A stretch of DNA of 50,989 bases, from positions 1 to 50,989 of the forward strand of contig JABWCO010000006.1 of the NCBI GenBank assembly GCA_013360185.1, in the 5' to 3' direction. Under the pieces are notes generated by a model. That model saw only the letters and a list, made by a program, of their open reading frames with translations, was not told the DNA's origin and searched no databases. Positions within the stretch are counted from its first letter, which is position 1. The number at the start of each line of letters is the position of its first letter. Positions 8,445-17,108 of the stretch are shown here, piece by piece. The position numbers and the translations under genes are program-made. Source of the stretch: Bdellovibrio sp. Lineage in GTDB: Bacteria; Bdellovibrionota; Bdellovibrionia; Bdellovibrionales; Bdellovibrionaceae.

Positions 8445-9092
8445 ATGATGAAGATATTTATCTTTGCTCTTTTAACTGGAATGACTCTTCAATCCAGTGC
8501 GGCCGAACCCATCGTCGTCGATGTGCGCCGTAATATCACTCTGGCCGAGGACGATCCCGTCTATAAAGACTTCTATATAAATGCGGACGCCAGCTTAGGC
8601 TTAAAAAAGAACATGGTTGTCACAGCTGTGCGCAAAATTAATATTCGCGATGCCAGTGGTGCTAGTGCCGTCGGTGAAATTCTGGTGCCGGTGGGTCAAT
8701 TAAAAATTATCGCAGTTTATGATCGCGTCGCCGTGGCGCGGGAATACTCACTACTATCGCGTGACGATCTGCCGATGTTAGAACAAATCGGTATTATGAC
8801 CGGCGATCGTATTGATACCAAAGGTTCATTTATTGATAACAGCAAACCAAAGCCAAAACGCAAAGTGGCCGAAGAAACAAGCACTCTGCCAGGAACTACC
8901 GTCGCTGTCGCAATGATTCCGGCATCAACCACGACCCTAGCGGCCCCCCCGGCACCAGCAACCGCCGCGGTCCCTGTAGAAAGTGCAGACCAAAAAGCCA
9001 ATACCATGCTTAAGGCTCCAGCAGCACGTGCCACAGCTGGGGAAACGCTTGAAAAAACAGCGGATTCGGGTGACAACACTCTTCATGAGTGA
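8445..9092 (+). CDS. secreted protein with low-complexity tail, unknown
   Basis: A 215-residue periplasmic protein. A signal peptide of about 20 residues (MMKIFIFALLTGMTLQSSAA) is followed by a compact beta-rich domain to about residue 130, which includes LGLKKNMVVTAVRKINIRD and VPVGQLKIIAVYDRVAVARE. This pattern resembles the C-terminal beta domain of flagellar/pilus accessory proteins such as FlgT, but the match is only by style. The last 80 residues are rich in Ala, Pro and Thr and probably disordered. The ATG at 8445 is preferred because AAAGG lies six bases before it and the signal peptide begins there. The last 8 bases overlap prmA. Confidence 0.7.
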   Translation: MMKIFIFALLTGMTLQSSAAEPIVVDVRRNITLAEDDPVYKDFYINADASLGLKKNMVVTAVRKINIRDASGASAVGEILVPVGQLKIIAVYDRVAVAREYSLLSRDDLPMLEQIGIMTGDRIDTKGSFIDNSKPKPKRKVAEETSTLPGTTVAVAMIPASTTTLAAPPAPATAAVPVESADQKANTMLKAPAARATAGETLEKTADSGDNTLHE

Positions 9093-9981
9093 CAATTCTT
9101 ATTTTCGTATTCGCCTAAGCCAAGTTCCTGCGGACCTTGAAGACATCATCACCACACATTGTTTCGAATCTGGAGCCTCAGGAGTCACTGAGGCTTTGGC
9201 ATTTGCACAACCCGATCTAACTTATGATCCGCAGTTGTTGCATGTGCGCACCCACGAAATGGATGTGTTTTTTCCAGAAACTCCAAACAAAGCTTTCTTC
9301 GAAGGCTTGCAACAGCAAAGCCCCAGCATCAAATGGAGCATCTACGAAGAAGAAAATAAAGACTGGTTAGAAGAGTGGAAAAAAGGTTTTAAACCTTTTA
9401 AACTTGTTGGCGATTTCTGGGTTGTTCCCTCATGGCTACAACCCCCTGCTGAGTGCAAACATGCCATCTATATAGATCCAGGCATGGCTTTCGGAACAGG
9501 AACCCACGCAACGACTCAGATGATGGCGTTCTTTATTCACAAACTTACACAAAAAAACAGTCACCAAGTTGCTGACTGGGCGATGCTTGATGTCGGCACC
9601 GGCACTGCGATTCTCGCGATGCTGGCACAAATGAGTGGCATGGGCTTAGTCACTGGAATCGAAATTGATCCGGAAGCTCGTCGCGTGGCTCGTGAAAATG
9701 TTAAACTAAATAAGCTTCCACAAATCAGTATTCCAGAGACACAATTAGAAGACATCCGCGATCAATATGACGTCGTTGTAGCTAACATCATTGATGGCGT
9801 TTTGATCAATCTGAAAAAAGATCTTTTACGCGTGCTTAAGCCCGGCGGACATATTTTACTAACGGGAATCTTAGAAGAGCGTGACAATCACTTTTTTGAA
9901 AAATTCATGGAAGACTCTGGTCTGACCGTCATCCGCCGCCTTGAAAAAGATGAATGGGTCGGCTATTGGGCGCAATCATGA
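9085..9981 (+). CDS. prmA: PrmA, ribosomal protein L11 methyltransferase
   Basis: Trimethylates ribosomal protein L11. The 298-residue product has the small N-terminal recognition domain and the SAM-binding catalytic domain. The diagnostic PrmA block PGMAFGTGTHATTQM is followed by the SAM motif LDVGTGTAILAMLA, an acidic ribose-binding end (TGIEIDPEA) and VVANIIDGVLINL, which takes the place of the NPP-like motif (NI in PrmA). The start ATG at 9085 gives the typical N-terminus (MSDNSYFRIRL). It overlaps the upstream secreted-protein gene by 8 bases and the next gene, rsmE, by 4 bases. Confidence 0.93.
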   Translation: MSDNSYFRIRLSQVPADLEDIITTHCFESGASGVTEALAFAQPDLTYDPQLLHVRTHEMDVFFPETPNKAFFEGLQQQSPSIKWSIYEEENKDWLEEWKKGFKPFKLVGDFWVVPSWLQPPAECKHAIYIDPGMAFGTGTHATTQMMAFFIHKLTQKNSHQVADWAMLDVGTGTAILAMLAQMSGMGLVTGIEIDPEARRVARENVKLNKLPQISIPETQLEDIRDQYDVVVANIIDGVLINLKKDLLRVLKPGGHILLTGILEERDNHFFEKFMEDSGLTVIRRLEKDEWVGYWAQS

Positions 9982-10739
9982 GACGCTATTGGATAGAAAA
10001 AAAAGACATCTTTCAAGATCAGGTCAATTTCACTGGGGACGTCTTTCATCATATCTTTGATGTCTGCCGCCAAGCTGAAGGCTCTAAGTTTGAAGTTCTG
10101 ACCGAGGATAGCAAAGCCTATTTCGTTCAGGTCACTCAAGTTTCTAAGAAAACAGCCCACGCGCAAATTCTGGAAGAACGAGTTATTCCTCCGATCAAAG
10201 AACCCCGCGTGCACATCTTGCTTTCCGTATCGCGCTTCCCGGTCATGGATGCGATCATGGAAAAAGCCGTTGAAATGGGCGTTGCAAGCATTCAGCCCTT
10301 CTTTTCGGAATATAGTTTCTTACGCAAAGGCGACAAGCTGTCTGACAATAAGTTTGAACGCTGGGAAAAGATCGTGCGCTCCGCGACCCAACAATCAGGC
10401 CGCGGCGACTTAATGAAAATCCATGATCCTATTACCTTTGATAAAATCACAGGTTTGATTAACCAAAAACCAGACTCTGTGGGTCTATTTGCTTATGAGG
10501 GTCCGTCGACTCTAAGCATCAAGAGCTTTGTCAGCAAAGCGAAATCTCAACACCCTCAAGGGATCAAAGACCTGTGGATTATCGTCGGGAGCGAAGGTGG
10601 ATTTTCCACGACGGAAGTCCAGCAGTTTCAAAACCTAGGCCTTGATCCAGTGACCCTGGGGCCCCAAGTTTTGCGAGTTGAAACGGCTTGCATGGCCTTA
10701 GTATCAGTCCTAAAGTATGACTTTGATCTGATGTGTTGA
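9978..10739 (+). CDS. rsmE: RsmE, 16S rRNA m3U1498 methyltransferase
   Basis: SPOUT-class enzyme that methylates N3 of U1498 in 16S rRNA. At 253 residues it has normal length. The N-terminal PUA-like RNA-binding part contains FTGDVFHHIFDVCR. The knotted C-terminal domain carries the family signatures MEKAVEMGVASIQPFFSEYS, SATQQSGRG and WIIVGSEGGFSTTEV, and the end LGPQVLRVETACMALVSVL, which forms the trefoil knot and SAM site. The ATG overlaps the prmA stop codon (ATGA). prmA-rsmE is a common bacterial pairing, which supports both calls. Confidence 0.93.
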   Translation: MRRYWIEKKDIFQDQVNFTGDVFHHIFDVCRQAEGSKFEVLTEDSKAYFVQVTQVSKKTAHAQILEERVIPPIKEPRVHILLSVSRFPVMDAIMEKAVEMGVASIQPFFSEYSFLRKGDKLSDNKFERWEKIVRSATQQSGRGDLMKIHDPITFDKITGLINQKPDSVGLFAYEGPSTLSIKSFVSKAKSQHPQGIKDLWIIVGSEGGFSTTEVQQFQNLGLDPVTLGPQVLRVETACMALVSVLKYDFDLMC

Positions 10740-10750
10740 AAGGAGAAGGA

Positions 10751-11533
10751 ATGGATCCCTTCGAAGAATTTGAATTTAAGCCACTCACGGATGGTCTAGG
10801 TTTCCACAAAAAGAAAGCAGCGACAACGCCTGCGACTAAAGACGAGACCAAGGCACCGGCATTTTCACACAATCTGCTTAAAGACCAAGGCTTGGAACTG
10901 ATCGAAGAAACATCGACAGATCCATTGCGTCCGCCGTTACCACGCAAAAAAACGTCCACTCAGCTTCCTCAAACACCAGGCTCATTGACTGAAGTGGGTG
11001 GCGACGGTTCTGCCGCTGTTGATGAAATCCTTAAGACGTTACAAAAAAATCGCCGCTTGGATTTTGACAATTCCAAACAAAAAATTTCTCAGACAAAAAC
11101 TAAAGAGGAATTCAAAAAAACGACGTGGAGTTTCTCTGCAGCTCTTTTGGATGGCATGTTAGTTCTGGCTTCAAGCCTGCTGTGCATGATCATTCTTTTG
11201 GTCGTGACTCGCGTGGACCTGATTGGCAACTTAAGCCGCCCTGATGCCTACGGAATGATTTACCTTTCAACTTTATCGTTGTTCGGTGGCGTCGCTTTTA
11301 TTTATTTAACCTTGAATCGCATTTTCTTGGGCTATACGCCGGGCGAGTGGGCTTTTGATCAACGTATCGGTCGCCCCGAAGAGCTGAACAAGGCCTCTTA
11401 TTCTTTGAAAGTGATGGCTCGTTCCGCGTTAGTCGTGACTACAGGGTTTATCGTATTCCCAGTTCTGTCCATTCTGTTTAACAAAGATTTAGCTGGCTCT
11501 ATCACCGGAGCTCAACTTTACAAAAAGGCGTAA
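10751..11533 (+). CDS. RDD-family membrane protein
   Basis: A 260-residue protein with a 130-residue polar, mostly disordered N-terminal half (MDPFEEFEFKPL, then Lys/Thr/Pro-rich) and a three-helix membrane domain. The membrane part starts with FSAALLDGMLVLASSLL, where the Asp sits in helix 1 as in RDD domains. It contains the loop LGYTPGEWAFDQRIG, the family's GxTPGK-like block. In RDD proteins that position is usually a Lys; here it is Glu. Function of the family is not settled; transport and ion homeostasis have been suggested. The ATG at 10751 follows AAAGGAGAAGGA. It lies 11 bases after rsmE and 5 bases before the next gene. Confidence 0.68.
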   Translation: MDPFEEFEFKPLTDGLGFHKKKAATTPATKDETKAPAFSHNLLKDQGLELIEETSTDPLRPPLPRKKTSTQLPQTPGSLTEVGGDGSAAVDEILKTLQKNRRLDFDNSKQKISQTKTKEEFKKTTWSFSAALLDGMLVLASSLLCMIILLVVTRVDLIGNLSRPDAYGMIYLSTLSLFGGVAFIYLTLNRIFLGYTPGEWAFDQRIGRPEELNKASYSLKVMARSALVVTTGFIVFPVLSILFNKDLAGSITGAQLYKKA

Positions 11534-11538
11534 GGTGC

Positions 11539-12006
11539 ATGGGGCAAGTTCGCACGTTTGATAATATTGAAGCGGCCTTAGCCCCGTTACGCTCTCAAGG
11601 TAAAAAAATCGTTTTCACAAATGGTGTCTTTGACCTTTTGCATGTGGGCCACGTTCGCTACCTGCAAGAAGCTCGCTCTTTAGGGGACGCGTTGGTCGTG
11701 GGTGTCAATGCCGATGCCAGTGTGAAGCGCCTTAAGGGCCCAACCCGCCCCATTCAAAATGAATCCGATCGTGCAGAAATTCTTGCCGCTTTAGGCGCTG
11801 TCAACTTCACGGTTATTTTCACAGATGATACGCCAGCAACTTTAATTGAAAAAGTTCGTCCAGATATTTTAGTTAAAGGTGGTGACTGGAAAGTTGAACA
11901 AATTGTCGGTGGAACATTTGTTCAATCCTATGGTGGCCAAGTGATGTCACTGCAGTTTATCGATGGCAAGTCGACGACTAAGATCATTGAAAAATCACAA
12001 AAATAA
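11539..12006 (+). CDS. rfaE2: RfaE2-type heptose-1-phosphate adenylyltransferase
   Basis: A 155-residue nucleotidyltransferase that makes ADP-D-glycero-beta-D-manno-heptose for LPS inner core. The cytidylyltransferase-like motif FTNGVFDLLHVGHVRYL (with HxGH) is near the N-terminus. The block NADASVKRLKGPTRPIQNE, then LVKGGDW and DGKSTTKIIEK, match the C-terminal domain of HldE/RfaE. The kinase half (RfaE1) is not fused and not in the window, so this organism uses the split form. The gene is last in the 8445-12006 co-directional run and converges on the gene at 12029. Confidence 0.9.
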   Translation: MGQVRTFDNIEAALAPLRSQGKKIVFTNGVFDLLHVGHVRYLQEARSLGDALVVGVNADASVKRLKGPTRPIQNESDRAEILAALGAVNFTVIFTDDTPATLIEKVRPDILVKGGDWKVEQIVGGTFVQSYGGQVMSLQFIDGKSTTKIIEKSQK

Positions 12007-12028
12007 AATTCTTAAGAAAATTTTGAAA

Positions 12029-12763
12029 TCAGAAACGATAGCCGATTTTACCGCTATACACAGAATCTTTATAACGATCGATTTGTAAGGCAATAAACAC
12101 TTTCGAAATATCTACGCTGATCCCAAACACTGAGTGACCTTCTAAAATGTCTTCTTCGTAGGTTTCTTGTGTGTCCGTGATCCCGTCGACACCGCCGATA
12201 AACTTACCAATGGCGCGTGTCTGACCCACACCCGCGTAAACGGCCACGTTATCCATGGCAACCGTAGCCAAAATATCTAATCCCAGAGTCGTGATATTGA
12301 TAAGGTTCGCAAAGTTGGCTCCCCCACCATAAACCATGGCCGTGAATGACAACGGAAAGAAAGACAATTCATAAAAGCCCCAGCGAATTTGCGCTCCATA
12401 ACTCTGCATCTTTTCAGCTTGTCCAAAGGGAGTAAAGTAGGCATGCATATCGACGTTATAATAAAGGCCTTTCCCAAATGTCAGAGTGTAATAATTGTAT
12501 TCACCTTTATCGGTGGTTTTACTGCCCAAACTGGCTAAATCTTCGACGGGAATAAACTCGGAAGCCACACCCAACTCAATACCTGTATAGCCGCCCAGGG
12601 GATAAGGATTGTCTAATACTTTAGCGGCCGAACCGAAACCTAAAATTTGCAGCGCCCTTTGTCGATCCTCTTTGCTCAAATTGCGTGGCAAAGCTGTTTC
12701 GGCATGCACGTAAGCATTTGAAAAGATCATGCATAAAATGCAAATAAGGCGAAGAAACTTCAT
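12029..12763 (-). CDS. outer-membrane beta-barrel-like protein
   Basis: A 244-residue exported protein. The ATG at 12763 starts a signal peptide (MKFLRLICILCMIFSNAYVHA). The mature part alternates polar and hydrophobic residues with frequent aromatic residues (YNYYTLTFGKGLYYNVDMHA, QIRWGFYELSFF) and ends in GKIGYRF. A terminal Phe preceded by alternating residues is the BAM recognition signature of outer-membrane barrels. About 8-10 strands would fit. The first 40 mature residues (LSKEDRQRALQILGFGSAAK) are helical and may plug or precede the barrel. It starts 37 bases after the upstream gene stops, so the two are probably co-transcribed. Specific function unknown. Confidence 0.72.
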   Translation of the reverse strand: MKFLRLICILCMIFSNAYVHAETALPRNLSKEDRQRALQILGFGSAAKVLDNPYPLGGYTGIELGVASEFIPVEDLASLGSKTTDKGEYNYYTLTFGKGLYYNVDMHAYFTPFGQAEKMQSYGAQIRWGFYELSFFPLSFTAMVYGGGANFANLINITTLGLDILATVAMDNVAVYAGVGQTRAIGKFIGGVDGITDTQETYEEDILEGHSVFGISVDISKVFIALQIDRYKDSVYSGKIGYRF

Positions 12764-12800
12764 CGCCTTATTCTTGTCAAAATTTGTAATGCTGTCCAGC

Positions 12801-13868
12801 CTAAAGAGCCGCAACATTCGTTTGAATTTGACTCAAAGCTGTATTCGCAAGACCCGCAATCGCAGGATCAGAACTTAACGCCAATTGCTGGAAGATTGGG
12901 ATAAACTTCGCATATCCAGACACTGAGTTCGTTTGCACATCACCACGCGCGTTGCGAGGATCTGTATTCAAATTCACACCCGACATCGCATTTTTGTGGC
13001 CCAGTAAAACCACTTCCATTGCAGCTTCAACAACGTTTGAATTCGAGCTTTTCAAAGCCGCAGCTAAAATCGGCAAACGAGGTGTAACCGCATAAGTAAG
13101 CAGATAAGCGTGCGCTTGCGGTTGCACATCTTTCGCCAACTGATCATAGTACTCTGCCGTCAAAGAGAAGCTCTTTACATTATAAACGGCTCTTACTGCT
13201 GCCAAACCCAAAAGTTGCACCTCCGACTTATTGTTGCGGTAAAGATCCGTTACAATAGTATAGAAAGCTTGATCATCGATATCTTTTGCTTCGTACGCTT
13301 GCAATAACTTAGCGACATTTTCTTTCGTTGGTTGGGCGGCTAACAAAGCTCTCCATTGAGCACCACTCATGTCGTTTTTATCTTGAAGTGTTGTGGGGTT
13401 CTTGTTGTTTGCACCAGTTTCATTGTATGCCACCTGACCAGTGCCACCGAAAGATCCGCCAGAAAGCTCTGCTTCAGCAGACCATTTTTTTTCGTCAACG
13501 CCACCAACAACAGCCACTTCGACCTTTTTCTTCGCATTTTTGTCGTCTTTTTTAGCTATTTTTTTGGGCTCAGTCTTTTTTGCCGCGACGGATTTTGCCG
13601 GAGTCGCTTTGGCAACTTCAGCGGCTTTCTTGTCATCAGCCTTTTTCTTAACAAATGGATTTTTGTAAGTGCGTGAAATTTCCCGGTCCCCTAGGCTGAA
13701 TAAGGCAGCCAGGAAGGAGTTCTTAGGACGTGGCATTTCATAAATAATTTCTTGAATTTCCGTCACCGCATTTTGCACAGGAGTTTTAAACAGATATCCC
13801 AGGCCCACCACTAATAAAAGTGAAAGACTTAAAATCGAGATTTCAATTTTCTTATCTGAGAAGTTCAT
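12801..13868 (-). CDS. inner-membrane-anchored protein with Lys/Ala linker and helical C-domain
   Basis: A 355-residue protein. An AGGAGG ribosome site lies just before the ATG at 13868. It has one membrane helix at about residues 10-27 (ISILSLSLLLVVGLGYLF), then an IxE-rich segment and the block MPRPKNSFLAALFSLGDRE. A Lys/Ala/Glu-rich linker follows (about 75-125). The C-terminal 190 residues are helical and look like HEAT-type repeats (LLGLAAVRAVYNVKSFSLTA, NVVEAAMEVVLLGHKNAMSG). This topology suggests a periplasmic protein-interaction domain held off the inner membrane by a flexible linker. I do not recognise a family. It precedes the barrel protein in the same direction, so a shared envelope role is inferred. 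Confidence 0.7.
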   Translation of the reverse strand: MNFSDKKIEISILSLSLLLVVGLGYLFKTPVQNAVTEIQEIIYEMPRPKNSFLAALFSLGDREISRTYKNPFVKKKADDKKAAEVAKATPAKSVAAKKTEPKKIAKKDDKNAKKKVEVAVVGGVDEKKWSAEAELSGGSFGGTGQVAYNETGANNKNPTTLQDKNDMSGAQWRALLAAQPTKENVAKLLQAYEAKDIDDQAFYTIVTDLYRNNKSEVQLLGLAAVRAVYNVKSFSLTAEYYDQLAKDVQPQAHAYLLTYAVTPRLPILAAALKSSNSNVVEAAMEVVLLGHKNAMSGVNLNTDPRNARGDVQTNSVSGYAKFIPIFQQLALSSDPAIAGLANTALSQIQTNVAAL

Positions 13869-14038
13869 AAAGACCTCCTGTTTCCTACCTTCCTCTAGAG
13901 CAGCGCTTGTGCCACTCGAGACAGGGCTATACGAGACTTGGCATAGCTCAGAGTGAGACAGAGACAAAAGTGCGTCCCTGCCTGTCTAAACACCTAACAG
14001 GGATTGCCAGAAACTCTCGATTTGAGACAGAAAGGGGG

Positions 14039-14422
14039 TTAAATCCCCTGCGCTCCGCCAGGACAAAACCCCGGGCGAGGCCCAATAGATGGGAATTGGC
14101 GACACGTATCTGGCCGTTTTTCATAGACGGTACACAGCCGTGTTTTTGAGTCTAAAAAGAAACAATCACGATTGGCTTTTTGCGAAAGCATAAAGAATTC
14201 TGTGCCTTGACGGTAAGACACAATATAACCCTCTTTGATTAGACGCTTGGAGAGTTTTTTAATGGAGCCTGCAGCTTCATCCTCACTGCATAACTCAAGG
14301 CGGATCAAGTCCGCCAATTTGACTTCAACCGGCATCGTACAACAACCGCCCCAACAGCCTTTGCACATATCAGTTTTATAGGATTTCCATGTCGATGGAC
14401 GATCAATATCGGGGCGTTTCAT
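14039..14422 (-). CDS. YkgJ-family CxxCxxxCC cluster protein
   Basis: A 127-residue cytoplasmic protein with a metal-binding cysteine cluster at the N-terminus (C20, C23, C27, C28 in MCKGCWGGCC) and a second group near the C-terminus (RDCFFLD, RLCTVYEKRPDTCRQFP, GFCPGG). This is the YkgJ/UPF0153 family, thought to bind zinc or an iron-sulfur cluster. The family block YEKRPDTCRQFPS is clear. The ATG at 14422 is preferred over a TTG two codons earlier. It begins 13 bases after the polysaccharide deacetylase stop, so it is probably the last gene of that transcript, though a functional link to polysaccharide is not evident. Confidence 0.83.
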   Translation of the reverse strand: MKRPDIDRPSTWKSYKTDMCKGCWGGCCTMPVEVKLADLIRLELCSEDEAAGSIKKLSKRLIKEGYIVSYRQGTEFFMLSQKANRDCFFLDSKTRLCTVYEKRPDTCRQFPSIGPRPGFCPGGAQGI

Positions 14423-14435
14423 GGGCAACGATTTA

Positions 14436-15572
14436 CTACGGGAGCTTCTTTTTCACAAGCTTGCTGTTGTAGCGAATATTCATGTCAGCCGGTTGCAGCA
14501 AAACAACGCTATAACCACGCGAATAAAGCTCTGCTAGGAATTGTGGCAGCACTTCCGCAGTTCGGCGTTGGATATCATGGAACAACACAATGCCGCGACC
14601 ACGAGCTTCAATCTGCGCCAAGGTATTACTGATCAATTTTTCGTTAGTTTGCGCTTTCCAGTCTTCGCTGTCGATTGACCAAAGAAACTCCCCTGTCGAA
14701 TTCGTTTTTAAGAAATTTTTAAGCTCGGGAGAAGCTTCGCCATAGGGAAAACGAAAAAATGGATCCACCCAACCTAAGGTGTCGTAAACGGCTTGGTGGC
14801 CACCGCGAATTTCGACCGCAGCTTGGTCAAATGACAAAACTTGGCCATTGGTTTTCTGACAAGCCCGAGAAGTTCCCAAACAGGCATGGGTAATGGAGTG
14901 ACTTCCAATAGAATGTCCATCGGCCGCCACTTTCTTTAGAATTTCCGGATTGGAACGAACGCTTTTAGCTAAAGAAAAGAAAATCGCCTTGGCATTCACC
15001 GCACGCAAAGCCTGCAAGATAGTTTCAGTGTAACGCTCACTTGGGCCGTCATCGAAAGTTAAAATCACTTCCTTACGGGCCACATCTCCCGTAACAGCAA
15101 AGTATCCGTTCGTGGTATCGCGTTTTTGCACGTTCAGAGGAAACTGAAAGTGAGCTTTTTGTAAAGACTGTTGGGGAGCCAGAACTTCCGCTGCCGGTCG
15201 CTGCGACACATAGAACTCTTCAATTTTCTCAAGCAATTGCCCCTTGCACGTATAAATAACTATCGCATTCTTTTCTGCATGGATCTCGTTATCAAATATA
15301 CTCAAGGCTTCGCCATCCAAGGCCGCAAGCTCTTTACAAACTCGTTCTTGCAAGGACGCCTTCTTTTCAGGACTGCTCGCGGCATCTTTGCGCCATTGCT
15401 CAAATAAAAGCTCTGGATGAGAATCTGACTTTTCCCACTCAATCAAGGACTTCGCATTTTTATTGTCGGTGACGGCTTGATGAATTGAATGATCCACACC
15501 GCCATTGCTACAAGCAACTACAAGCGTTGCTGCGAGAACATTTACACCTAAGAACAAACTTGCCTTCAACAT
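14436..15572 (-). CDS. polysaccharide deacetylase lipoprotein (NodB domain)
   Basis: A 378-residue predicted lipoprotein: the signal ends LVVAC with Cys21 as the lipidated residue. The first ~150 mature residues have no recognised domain. The C-terminal half is a NodB/CE4 deacetylase. Its motifs are LTFDDGPSE (catalytic Asp and metal Asp), IGSHSITH (the two metal His), RFPYGEAS, an Asp/Trp motif (LWSIDSEDWK) and VLFHDIQ (catalytic His). CE4 enzymes remove N-acetyl groups from GlcNAc polymers or peptidoglycan. Predatory bdellovibrios use such enzymes to mark the prey wall (known for other family members). The neighbours here are exopolysaccharide genes, which instead favour a capsule or biofilm polymer. 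It follows the Wzz-like gene by 11 bases. Confidence 0.87.
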   Translation of the reverse strand: MLKASLFLGVNVLAATLVVACSNGGVDHSIHQAVTDNKNAKSLIEWEKSDSHPELLFEQWRKDAASSPEKKASLQERVCKELAALDGEALSIFDNEIHAEKNAIVIYTCKGQLLEKIEEFYVSQRPAAEVLAPQQSLQKAHFQFPLNVQKRDTTNGYFAVTGDVARKEVILTFDDGPSERYTETILQALRAVNAKAIFFSLAKSVRSNPEILKKVAADGHSIGSHSITHACLGTSRACQKTNGQVLSFDQAAVEIRGGHQAVYDTLGWVDPFFRFPYGEASPELKNFLKTNSTGEFLWSIDSEDWKAQTNEKLISNTLAQIEARGRGIVLFHDIQRRTAEVLPQFLAELYSRGYSVVLLQPADMNIRYNSKLVKKKLP

Positions 15573-15583
15573 CACACACTTAC

Positions 15584-17002
15584 CTATTGAGTTGCGTCCG
15601 TCCCTTGGCTGACATTTAAGACATTCCAAGAGGGACTTTTGGGGTCATCGGACTTGTCATTATCTTTTGCCGCGTCCGGTTTTTTTAGACTAAATTTAAT
15701 TTTCGAGTTTTCAATAATCACTCGTGGATCCGTCGAGTGGTGATCAAAAATCACCAAATTGCGCGAAGCTTGTGCTGTGACCACATTGGGATTCCACAGA
15801 TATCTAAAATAGATAATTAAAGATCCCGCAAACTGACTCAACAATATGGACAACAGGCCTAAACTCAACAAACCGATTTGCGGAACCGTGGTGTCCCAGC
15901 GAGCGCTTTCTAAAACTTCAAAGCGCGAATCAATTGAAATTTTCTGCGCTTCAAGTTTACCCAAAGAGGCACTGAGCTCCTTGTACCGCGCAAACTCTAA
16001 CTCAGACTTCTTTTTTAAGTCCTCAACCATTTGTTCGGCAACCGGGAAAGCCTTCACTTCTTTTTTAAGACGCTGAATCGAGGCCTGCACCTGTCCCAGC
16101 TTTTCTGCCAACATATTGTTTTCTATTTTCAAGGCCTCGATTTTTCCACCGACGCCATACAATGCACTTTCACGTTGGCCGGTACGACCTTTTTCCAAAT
16201 ATTGAATGGCCTTTTTGTTTTCAGCCATCTTTAATTTAATTTCATTGGAACGCACCAACAGATCTGAAACGTAATCGCCCATCTTTTCTTTGGATGCTAA
16301 CGGTAGGACATTTTCATCTTTACCCTGCAGATCCGCCAGACGTTTGCTAATATCCACAAGCTTTAAATCCGCTTCGTCTTTCTGTTTGGTCATGAAGCTT
16401 TCAACACGGCCGATTTCTTCAAGTTCGCGCTTTTTCAAAGTTTCAGCTGCCAGCTCTGACACGGTATTGGAAAGAAATAACGACATCGCCTTTATCGGAG
16501 TGACCGCGGACACCTTTATTTCGAAGTCCGAATCCAACTGAATCTTTGTCCACTTATCCAGACGATTTAAAAGCTCATTTGTCACTTCGGGTTTTTCAAG
16601 ATCTTTAAGGTAGTTATTCAGTAAAATCTCAAAGCCCCGACGTTCTTCCATAGTTATCAGTGGGCTATTCCCACGCGTTTGCAAACGACTTAAAAGAGCC
16701 TCATAAAACTCACGAGTTTTTAAGTATTCTATATGCTTGGAAAGAACGCTGCTGCCTTTTTTGGATTCCTGTACAGACTTGGACATGCCAAAAAATTGAT
16801 TCGAAAATGCCTGCATCGTCGAATTTTGCGAGTCATTAATAACTATTGTTGAAGAGGCGACAAAAGGAATTTTCACGACATAAATCAAGATGCTCAACGC
16901 AAATAAGCCCGCCGTAAAAACGACAAACATACGCCAATGAGACAGATACAATTTAATAATTTCGCCGACAGTTAGCTCCGGCTCAATATGCTGATCACTC
17001 AT
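15584..17002 (-). CDS. Wzz/GumC-type polysaccharide co-polymerase
   Basis: A 472-residue inner-membrane protein that would control chain length and export of a polysaccharide. The Wzz domain begins at about residue 10 (LTVGEIIKLYLSHWRMFVVF). Helix 1 spans about 25-45 and is followed by the beta element ASSTIVINDS. A long periplasmic coiled coil runs from about 170 to 370 (ELEEIGRVESFMTKQKDEAD). Helix 2 is at about 385-405 (IGLLSLGLLSILLSQFAGS). A cytoplasmic tail of about 60 residues lacks the Walker motifs and Tyr cluster of a BY-kinase. The ATG at 17002 is chosen for the direct Wzz-like start. It lies between the deacetylase and the polymerase/ligase gene. Confidence 0.83.
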   Translation of the reverse strand: MSDQHIEPELTVGEIIKLYLSHWRMFVVFTAGLFALSILIYVVKIPFVASSTIVINDSQNSTMQAFSNQFFGMSKSVQESKKGSSVLSKHIEYLKTREFYEALLSRLQTRGNSPLITMEERRGFEILLNNYLKDLEKPEVTNELLNRLDKWTKIQLDSDFEIKVSAVTPIKAMSLFLSNTVSELAAETLKKRELEEIGRVESFMTKQKDEADLKLVDISKRLADLQGKDENVLPLASKEKMGDYVSDLLVRSNEIKLKMAENKKAIQYLEKGRTGQRESALYGVGGKIEALKIENNMLAEKLGQVQASIQRLKKEVKAFPVAEQMVEDLKKKSELEFARYKELSASLGKLEAQKISIDSRFEVLESARWDTTVPQIGLLSLGLLSILLSQFAGSLIIYFRYLWNPNVVTAQASRNLVIFDHHSTDPRVIIENSKIKFSLKKPDAAKDNDKSDDPKSPSWNVLNVSQGTDATQ

Positions 17003-17108
17003 AGTCCCACCCTTACAGTCCAAGATGAATAACCTTAAGCATTGGTTGTGCCACCGTTTTTTAGGCTTGGCTTGTGTTAAATCTGTAATGAGCGTTAAGC
17101 ATTTGAAA

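Noticed and set aside
8717-9079. 120-codon minus-strand frame rich in Ala/Val/Ser
   Set aside because: Antisense to the Ala/Pro/Thr tail of the secreted protein at 8445 and without a ribosome site.
13356-13676. Plus-strand frames with hydrophobic Phe-rich products
   Set aside because: Antisense to the Lys/Ala linker of the gene at 12801; Lys codons read as Phe on the other strand.
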